32,382 nt of DNA from Ilumatobacteraceae bacterium (lineage in GTDB: Bacteria > Actinomycetota > Acidimicrobiia > Acidimicrobiales > Ilumatobacteraceae): contig JAIOXC010000002.1 in NCBI GenBank assembly GCA_021741795.1, positions 1 through 32,382 on the forward strand, given 5' to 3'. Shown here in pieces: positions 26,322 through 32,382 of the stretch (position 1 is the first letter of the stretch; each line of letters starts with the position of its first letter). Both the position numbers and the translations under genes were made by a program. The notes below the pieces were generated by a model, which worked only from the letters and a program-made list of their open reading frames with translations, had not been told where the DNA came from and ran no database searches.

Positions 26322-26378
26322 TAAAAGCCGGAAGGCGGGGTGCCTGCCTGGGTTAGGAACTCCAAGCCTACGGGGAGA

Positions 26379-27359
26379 TCAAGATGCTGGCAATGGCGGT
26401 CCCGAGCCTGCCGCTTTGGTCAGTCTGTCGCGGATCGCAGCCCCAAGTCCCTTATTTTCGGGTAAAACAGCAATGAGCGCCTGGATTTGGTCGGAGTCGG
26501 CTTGACGGAGATCGCTGTACAACAATGTGGCATACAGGGGAAGATTGTTGCAGCGATTCAGAATACGAACTCGATCATATTGACTCGCCAATGAGACCTT
26601 GAGTTGCTGGGCTTCACTGTCAGTGTGCACCAACAACACGGTGCATGACGGCTGATAATGATTTTGCAACATTCCCGAAGCACGACTGACGCCGTCAGCG
26701 TAGCGAATGGTGTATCCCAAGATCTGTTCAATGTCTTCAATGGGAATGCCACCGGGTCGCAAGAGTTGTGGTGGCGTTACCGAGAAGTCAACAATTGTTG
26801 ACTCGACGCCAATAATAGAGGCACCGTCATCAACAATGAGTTCAACATCGTTCTGCAGATCGTCACAGACATGTTGTGCTGTTGTTGGACTGACTTTGCC
26901 AAAACGGTTTGCTGATGGCGCAGCAATTGGTGAACCCAGATTGATGATCAGTTGTTGCGTAAACGAATTGTCTGGAATGCGAACAGCGACGGTGTCACGA
27001 CCTCCTGTGACACTCATGGATACATTTTCACTACGTTGGAGTAAAAGTGTGAGTGGTCCAGGCCAGCATGCATGAGCAAGCTTGATCGCATCGCGGTGAA
27101 TATTGACTGCAACGGTTTGTAATTCGTCGATGTTTGCAATATGCACGATGAGTGGATGATTGTGCGGTCGGCCCTTGACCGCAAATATTTTGGCAATCGC
27201 AATTTCGTTGTCAATCGCAGCGCCGAGACCATAAACAGTTTCTGTTGGGATGGCAACGAGACCGCCGGTGGCAAGAATTTGCACGGCAAGGTTCATGGTC
27301 GAAGCATCAAATGCACGGGCTATGTTGCACGGGTGTGCAGTACGAGACGATGTACTCAT
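26379..27359 (-). CDS. L-threonylcarbamoyladenylate synthase (Sua5/YciO/YrdC)
   Basis: LATGGLVAIPTETVYGLGAAIDNEIAIAKIFAVKGRPHNHPLIVHI, GSPIAAPSANRFGKVSPTTAQHV, IDDGASIIGVESTIVDF, LLRPGGI. Confidence 0.92.
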   Translation of the reverse strand: MSTSSRTAHPCNIARAFDASTMNLAVQILATGGLVAIPTETVYGLGAAIDNEIAIAKIFAVKGRPHNHPLIVHIANIDELQTVAVNIHRDAIKLAHACWPGPLTLLLQRSENVSMSVTGGRDTVAVRIPDNSFTQQLIINLGSPIAAPSANRFGKVSPTTAQHVCDDLQNDVELIVDDGASIIGVESTIVDFSVTPPQLLRPGGIPIEDIEQILGYTIRYADGVSRASGMLQNHYQPSCTVLLVHTDSEAQQLKVSLASQYDRVRILNRCNNLPLYATLLYSDLRQADSDQIQALIAVLPENKGLGAAIRDRLTKAAGSGPPLPAS

Positions 27360-27451
27360 GACCCTTGAACTGTACAAAATTTTGAAGAATACAAGCGCAA
27401 GATGCAGTAGTATTACGTGGCTTTCAAGGCCAGATTTGGAGACAGGCTGAC

Positions 27452-28888
27452 ATGCGATTTCTCAACGAAGCACCAACGTTTGATCTGACATATAACGATG
27501 TGTTTATGGTGCCGAGCATGTCTAGCGTTCAGTCGCGACAGGGTGTCGATCTTGCAACGCCCGATGGTCTTGGCACGACAATTCCAGTTGTTGTTTCCAA
27601 TATGACAGCAATTGCTGGCAGACGTATGGCGGAAACTGTGGCCCGGCGCGGTGGCCTCGTGGTGTTGCCGCAAGATATCCCGCTAGACGTGGTGACGACA
27701 GTCGTTGATTTTGTAAAAACACGCCACACAGTTTTTGAAACGCCAATCACGATGCCTGGCGACGGAACTGTAGGCGAGGCCTTAAGTCTGATTCATAAGC
27801 GTGCCCATGGTGCGGTCATCGTGATGGATGACGATGGACGACCAGCCGGTATTTTCACCGAGCACGACGCCGCCGGTTTCGATCGGTTTAGTCAGTTGCA
27901 CACGTCGATGAGTCGCGATTTGATTTCACTCAGTTCTACGATGACTGCTGAAGAGATGTTTAATGAGATGACAGAGTTGCGCATCACATTTGCTCCGGTG
28001 ATTGACGCTGCTGGAAGACTCGTTGGGTGTGTGACTCGTAAGGGCACATTGCGCTCTACGATCTATCAACCAGCACTCGACAAGCAGGGCCGATTGATGA
28101 TTGGTGTCGCAGTTGGTATTAACAGCGAGCCAGATGTTCGTGCAAAGGCTCTAGCAAAAATGGGTGTCGATGTGCTTGTGGTGGACACCGCTCATGGTCA
28201 TCAAGAACGCATGCTGCAGGCTGTTGGACAAGTGCGCGCAGCCGTGGGCACGTTGCCAGTTGTGGCAGGCAATGTCGTGACTGCTTCAGGAACACGACAA
28301 CTCATTGAGGCAGGAGCAGACATCGTCAAGGTTGGTGTTGGACCAGGTGCCATGTGTACGACACGAATGATGACAGGTGTTGGTCGTCCACAGTTCTCGG
28401 CTGTTCTGGAATGCTCAGCAGAATCTGCACGGCTTGGAAAACATATTTGGGCCGACGGTGGAGTGCGATACCCACGCGATGTTGCGTTGGGGTTGGCCGC
28501 TGGAGCTTCCAATGTGATGTTTGGATCATTGCTTGCTGGAACCTACGAAAGTGCAGCGGACACTCTTCGAGATTCGGATGGCCGTTTGTTCAAAGAAAGT
28601 TTTGGCATGGCGTCAAATCGCGCAGTGCGCAACCGAACCCGTAGCGAGACTGCATTAGATCGTGCACGCAAAGAACTGTTTGAAGAAGGCATTAGTACCT
28701 CGCGAATGTATCTGGATCCGCAGCGTCCGAGTGTTGAGGACATAATCGATCAGATTGTTGCGGGTGTGCGTTCGTCGTGCACCTATGCGGGAGCACGATC
28801 GATACCCGAGTTTGCCGACCGAGCCGTCGTCGGTATTCAGAGCGCATCTGGTTATGAAGAAGGTCGTCCACGGGACACGAGTTGGTAA
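27452..28888 (+). CDS. guaB1: GuaB1-family IMP dehydrogenase-related protein (actinobacterial CBS-domain GMP reductase type)
   Basis: FDLTYNDVFMVPSMSSVQSRQGVDLATPDGLGTTIPVVVSNMTAIAGRRM, CBS segment, VLVVDTAHGHQERML, VKVGVGPGAMCTTRMMTGVGRPQ, WADGGVRYPRDVALGLAAGA. Confidence 0.9.
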   Translation: MRFLNEAPTFDLTYNDVFMVPSMSSVQSRQGVDLATPDGLGTTIPVVVSNMTAIAGRRMAETVARRGGLVVLPQDIPLDVVTTVVDFVKTRHTVFETPITMPGDGTVGEALSLIHKRAHGAVIVMDDDGRPAGIFTEHDAAGFDRFSQLHTSMSRDLISLSSTMTAEEMFNEMTELRITFAPVIDAAGRLVGCVTRKGTLRSTIYQPALDKQGRLMIGVAVGINSEPDVRAKALAKMGVDVLVVDTAHGHQERMLQAVGQVRAAVGTLPVVAGNVVTASGTRQLIEAGADIVKVGVGPGAMCTTRMMTGVGRPQFSAVLECSAESARLGKHIWADGGVRYPRDVALGLAAGASNVMFGSLLAGTYESAADTLRDSDGRLFKESFGMASNRAVRNRTRSETALDRARKELFEEGISTSRMYLDPQRPSVEDIIDQIVAGVRSSCTYAGARSIPEFADRAVVGIQSASGYEEGRPRDTSW

Positions 28889-29532
28889 CAGCACCAGGTG
28901 TCAATGTGGTCGCGATTGACGGACCAGCAGGCGCAGGGAAGTCGACTATTGCACGAGAGCTGGCGCGCAAGTTGAGCCTTCCGTATCTGGATACTGGTGC
29001 GATGTATCGCGGCATAACTTGTGCAGTGTTGCGCAAGGGCATCGATGTGCATGACGTGGACGCGGTGGCGCAACTTGCGCTGTCAACAGTGCTCGACATT
29101 TCTGATGACGCGCTTGTTGTGGATGGTGTGGATGCAACACAAGACATTCGTGGCGAGGCAGTTACTCGTGCAGTGAGCGCGGTTGCTGCAAATTCAGGAG
29201 TACGTTCCGAATTACGCGAGCGACAACGGCAATGGGTTGCCGAGCGGGGAGGGGGAGTAGTCGAAGGGCGAGATATTGCCACCGTTGTATTTCCCGATGC
29301 TCGGTTGAAAGTATTTCTGACTGCAAGCCCACTGGTCCGTGCTCAACGACGCGTTGCCCAAATCGGTGGTGATGTCGAGCAGATCGCTCGCGACATTGCT
29401 GAGCGAGACCACAAAGACTCAACACGCAGCGATAGCCCTCTACGCGAATCAGAGAATGCGTTATTTGTGGATACCAGCGATCGTTCGATTGGTGAAGTTG
29501 TCAACGAGATAGTCGGAGTGTTTCATGGCTGA
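28882..29532 (+). CDS. cmk: Cytidylate kinase
   Basis: VVAIDGPAGAGKSTIARELARKLSLPYLDTGAMYRGIT, VEGRDIATVVFPDARLKVFLTAS, RDHKDSTRSDSPL. Confidence 0.94.
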   Translation: MVTAPGVNVVAIDGPAGAGKSTIARELARKLSLPYLDTGAMYRGITCAVLRKGIDVHDVDAVAQLALSTVLDISDDALVVDGVDATQDIRGEAVTRAVSAVAANSGVRSELRERQRQWVAERGGGVVEGRDIATVVFPDARLKVFLTASPLVRAQRRVAQIGGDVEQIARDIAERDHKDSTRSDSPLRESENALFVDTSDRSIGEVVNEIVGVFHG

Positions 29533-30199
29533 GGTAACCACAAAACTCGCAGGTCAATCTCGAGGAAATAAATTCCTGTACTTGACAATCCGTTTGATAG
29601 TAATTGTGATTTGTCGCGTCTACCTTCGTTTGCGGATTGTTGACGCACACAAAATTCCAAAATCTGGAACATTTATTTTGGCTCCGAGCCATCGTTCGAC
29701 GTTGGATATTCCAGTTGCCGCGGCAACCACTCGACGTCGAATGATGTATATGGGCAAAGACTCAATGTGGAAGATCAAGCCCATCGGTGTGTTTCTGACT
29801 GCACTAGGAAGTTTTCCAGTAACGCGCGGATCTGCCGACCTGGAAGCCTTGAAGCGCTGCATTGCTGTACTCGAACGGGGAGACCCACTCGTACTGTTTC
29901 CAGAGGGCACACGTCATCACGGTCGAATTATCGAACCATTGTTTGATGGTGCCGCGTTTATTGCCTACAAGACAGGTGTCCCCATTATTCCGGTCGGAAT
30001 TGCTGGATCAGAAGAGATTTGGCCACCAGGAACAAAACTACCGCGGCCGCGCAAATGTGTGGCTGTTGTTGGCGACCCTATTTATCCAAAAGATTTAAAT
30101 GGTGCACGAGCGTCGCGTGAGATGATGAGCGAATTTACAATCGAGTTGCAATCCGCTTTGCAGACAGTGTTCGATCAAGCATTCAAAATACTCGACTAG
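29525..30199 (+). CDS. 1-acyl-sn-glycerol-3-phosphate acyltransferase (PlsC-like)
   Basis: LAPSHRSTLDIPV (HX4D-like block with H-R-S-T-L-D), PLVLFPEGTRHHGR, GVPIIPVGI. Confidence 0.9.
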   Translation: MAEVTTKLAGQSRGNKFLYLTIRLIVIVICRVYLRLRIVDAHKIPKSGTFILAPSHRSTLDIPVAAATTRRRMMYMGKDSMWKIKPIGVFLTALGSFPVTRGSADLEALKRCIAVLERGDPLVLFPEGTRHHGRIIEPLFDGAAFIAYKTGVPIIPVGIAGSEEIWPPGTKLPRPRKCVAVVGDPIYPKDLNGARASREMMSEFTIELQSALQTVFDQAFKILD

Positions 30200-31464
30200 C
30201 GAGCAAAATAAGAGTGCAGTGCATCTCGCAAAAAGATTGGATCTTGGGTTCCGCAAACTTCGCGAGCAGAGTGCATAGACAGCTGTGGAATGCCGACATC
30301 GACGGTGTCGATTCCTAATCGTGTGGCAGTAATTGGACCAATCGTTGAGCCACAGGCGATGTTGTTGCGCGATGCAAAATACTGCATGGGCACATTTGCC
30401 TTGTTGCAGGCATCAACGAAAGGTGTAATGGAGGATGAACTGGTGGCGTAGCGCTGACCGACGTTGGATTTGATTACTACACCTTGATTAATAAGCGGTG
30501 AATGATTCGAGTCATGGCGCTCGGGGTAGTTGTGGTGAACCGCATGGGCATTGTCGGCAGAGATGCAGTGTGATATTGCCAAAGTGTTTATGAAATCCTG
30601 TCGAGACAGGCCAGCAGCGATGCACAGTCTCTCGAGAACATGTTCAAGCAATGGGCCGGCGGCACCGGTTGCAGAGGATGATCCGACCTCTTCATGATCG
30701 AATAGTGCGACCACGCTTGGCGCAACAGTGCTCGTTTGCTCGATCAACGCCGTCATTGCAGTCCAGCACGAAGCCTGATTATCAATTCGTGCTGATGCGA
30801 TCAATGAGTAATCAGCACCAACAAGAGAAGCTTTTTGAGTATCGAATAATTGTGCGGAACTTGCGCGAATTTGAGACGGGTCTATGCCGCACTGATGAGA
30901 CATCCATTGATCAAAATTGAGACCGTTATCTGAAGTAAGCCACAGGGCATTCAGATGCTGATGTCGGTCGAGTACAAGACCCTTGTCATTGACATCTCTG
31001 TCGAGATGAATGGCGAGTTGAGAGATGCGAGCTACGGGTGTACTGCTCTTGAAGAGAATTGTTGAACCATCTTGCAGAACAACGTGACCCGCAATTCCGA
31101 GATCACGATCGAGCCACGAGTTCAACAACGGACCACCGTAAATTTCCACACCGAGTAGCGTTTGATTTGCAAATCGCTTATCGGGTTGAGGCTTGATGTG
31201 CAGGCCGGGAGAGTCGCTGTGTGCTCCTACGATGCGAAAACCGTGCTGCAAAGATTTTTGAGGAACTCTCCATGCAATAATCGCGCCGCCTCTAGTGATA
31301 AAACCTGTATCTGCAGAGAGTGTTCCAGAGAATGTGCCAGGCAGAGAGCAATCGGTGAAGCCGACTTCAATCAAGTGCTTCCTCCACCAATCGACCACGT
31401 GGTGGGCCGTCGGGGATGCGTCTAAATGATCGAGCAGGGAAGAAATGGGGTTGACACTGCTCAT
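30196..31464 (-). CDS. M18-family aminopeptidase
   Basis: RIVGAHSDSPGLHIKPQPD, EIYGGPLLNSWLDRDLGIAG, ALFDHEEVGSSSATGAAGPLLEHVLERL, SADNAHAVHHNYPERHD, NNIACGSTIGPITATRLGIDTVDVGIPQLSMHSAREVCG. Confidence 0.94.
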   Translation of the reverse strand: MSSVNPISSLLDHLDASPTAHHVVDWWRKHLIEVGFTDCSLPGTFSGTLSADTGFITRGGAIIAWRVPQKSLQHGFRIVGAHSDSPGLHIKPQPDKRFANQTLLGVEIYGGPLLNSWLDRDLGIAGHVVLQDGSTILFKSSTPVARISQLAIHLDRDVNDKGLVLDRHQHLNALWLTSDNGLNFDQWMSHQCGIDPSQIRASSAQLFDTQKASLVGADYSLIASARIDNQASCWTAMTALIEQTSTVAPSVVALFDHEEVGSSSATGAAGPLLEHVLERLCIAAGLSRQDFINTLAISHCISADNAHAVHHNYPERHDSNHSPLINQGVVIKSNVGQRYATSSSSITPFVDACNKANVPMQYFASRNNIACGSTIGPITATRLGIDTVDVGIPQLSMHSAREVCGTQDPIFLRDALHSYFAR

Positions 31465-31766
31465 CCCTGTGATGGTAGCGAGGGCAGTTGCACTCGCACA
31501 TCTTGACCAAGCAGCTTGCACATCAGTTCAATTGGCTCACCACTAGCAGCCTGGGCAGTGACGACCTCGATACAGGCATTGAGATTGTCGCGTTGCGTAA
31601 AACCGACATAGCCAACTGCACAACAAACACCGACCAGAAGCAGTTTGGTGATGAGCGACGAAGCAAATTTGAGAACGATGAGCAAAGTGACAACGGAGAC
31701 GACTATTGCGCCGACTGAAAGATTTTTAGCCAAATCGGAGCTTAAGTTAAATAAATTCATGTTCAC
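31461..31766 (-). CDS. Small predicted membrane protein, unknown function
   Basis: 101 aa, hydrophobic LSVGAIVVSVVTLLIVLKFASSLITKLLLVGVCCAVGYVGF, two cysteines in the tail; ATGA overlap with the M18 gene start. Confidence 0.65.
   Translation of the reverse strand: MNMNLFNLSSDLAKNLSVGAIVVSVVTLLIVLKFASSLITKLLLVGVCCAVGYVGFTQRDNLNACIEVVTAQAASGEPIELMCKLLGQDVRVQLPSLPSQG
31472..31477 (-). promoter_or_regulatory. -10-like TACCAT, 7 nt before ATG 31464
   Basis: TACCAT-CACAGGG-ATG on minus strand, inside the end of the upstream gene. Confidence 0.5.
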
Positions 31767-31787
31767 ATTCTGTCACGAACACGACCC

Positions 31788-31793
31788 TAGGCT
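31788..31793 (+). promoter_or_regulatory. -10-like TAGGCT, 6 nt before ATG 31800
   Basis: TAGGCT-GGACAT-ATG. Confidence 0.55.
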
Positions 31794-31799
31794 GGACAT

Positions 31800-32228
31800 A
31801 TGAGCGCGAGTGTCAATTTGTCGGGAGTCGGGCCTGCCGACATGTGCTTACCCGAAGTTGCAACACAGTTGACGTCAGCGATCGATGCAGCCTTAAATCA
31901 GTGCGATCGCGATCGTCGTGCAGCAGTCGTGCAAGTTGTCGCATCGAATCCAACATATCTTGAGGGCTGGGCATGGTTGGGTGCGTTAGGGCGCGACACA
32001 ATGGATTCATATATGGCCTACAGAGTTGGATACCACCGCGGCCTGGACGCACTGCGTGGCAATGGCTGGAAGGGTTCGGGTTACGTTCGTTGGTCGCATT
32101 TGCCAAATCGAGGTTTCTTGAAGTGCCTAGACGGTCTTGCGAAGACGTCAAGACTGCTTGGTGACAATGCTGAGGCTGATCGATGCGAACAATTCTTATT
32201 GCAACTCGATCCGTCGCACAAGTTCTAA
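31800..32228 (+). CDS. DUF3151 family protein
   Basis: ASNPTYLEGWAWLGALGRDTMDSYMAYRVGYHRGLDALRGNGWKGSGYVRWSHLPNRGFLKCLDGLA, typical of actinobacterial DUF3151. Confidence 0.85.
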   Translation: MSASVNLSGVGPADMCLPEVATQLTSAIDAALNQCDRDRRAAVVQVVASNPTYLEGWAWLGALGRDTMDSYMAYRVGYHRGLDALRGNGWKGSGYVRWSHLPNRGFLKCLDGLAKTSRLLGDNAEADRCEQFLLQLDPSHKF

Positions 32229-32231
32229 CAT
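32226..32231 (+). promoter_or_regulatory. -10-like TAACAT, 7 nt before GTG 32239
   Basis: TAACAT-CACTTGT-GTG; the TAA of the upstream stop codon is the first half of the hexamer. Confidence 0.5.
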
Positions 32232-32238
32232 CACTTGT

Positions 32239-32382
32239 GTGCTCGAATCTGTAGATTGCTTTGTATTAGCCGGGGGTAAGAGCACTCGCTTTGGCACCAA
32301 CAAGTCGCTTGCGTCAATTGGTGTACGCCTCATGGCTGCTGTTGTTGCAGACAATTTACAAAACGCATTTGGTTTGAGCGTG
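32239..32382 (+). CDS. MobA-like molybdenum cofactor guanylyltransferase / NTP transferase (partial, runs off right edge)
   Basis: Own translation from GTG 32239: VLESVDCFVLAGGKSTRFGTNKSLASIGVRLMAAVVADNLQNAFGLSV; LAGGxSxRxGxxK motif. Confidence 0.8.
   Translation, partial: MLESVDCFVLAGGKSTRFGTNKSLASIGVRLMAAVVADNLQNAFGLSV

Noticed and set aside
27452-28888. Canonical IMP dehydrogenase (guaB)
   Set aside because: The start (FDLTYNDVFMVPS...TIPVVVSNMTAIAGRRM) and overall pattern fit the actinobacterial GuaB1 family rather than the main GuaB.
1-32382. Mobile elements, prophage, defence islands, tRNA/rRNA genes
   Set aside because: No transposase, integrase, phage, restriction or toxin-antitoxin proteins recognised, and no tRNA or rRNA signatures seen by eye in the short intergenic gaps; a tRNAscan/Infernal run would be decisive.

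Overview
The window looks like a compact, moderate-GC actinobacterial chromosome segment, probably Acidimicrobiia-like (inferred from GuaB1, DUF3151 and promoter style). I see no rRNA, tRNA, CRISPR array or mobile element. Left to right it holds: a purine/hydantoin/carbamoyl catabolic cluster running off the left edge (fused [2Fe-2S]-molybdopterin dehydrogenase, D-carbamoylase-type nitrilase, M20 carbamoylase, class III aminotransferase); a TauE/SafE permease and an MBL hydrolase; a Gfo/Idh/MocA plus ProA-like dehydrogenase pair; a carboxylesterase-panB-panC operon; a hexapeptide acyltransferase; a heterodimeric ABC exporter; a lipoprotein; a histidine phosphatase; a four-repeat PG-binding M23 protein; CtaA/COX15; a branched-chain/hydrophobic amino acid (HAAT) ABC transporter (LivHMGF); its substrate-binding lipoprotein on the opposite strand; Sua5; GuaB1; Cmk; PlsC; M18 peptidase; DUF3151; and the start of a MobA-like gene. 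The strongest observation is that the HAAT substrate-binding lipoprotein appears circularly permuted: its canonical C-terminal segment sits directly after the lipobox and before the canonical N-terminal segment, and the protein ends at an apparent inter-lobe hinge. The same locus has a LivH permease with an N-terminal signal peptide and a predicted extracytoplasmic beta-sandwich domain. A tandem array of GC-rich terminator hairpins separates the two convergent units. I also find a recurrent TANNNT-N6-8-(A/G)TG signature at 12 gene starts, consistent with widespread leaderless transcription, including two back-to-back divergent promoter pairs.
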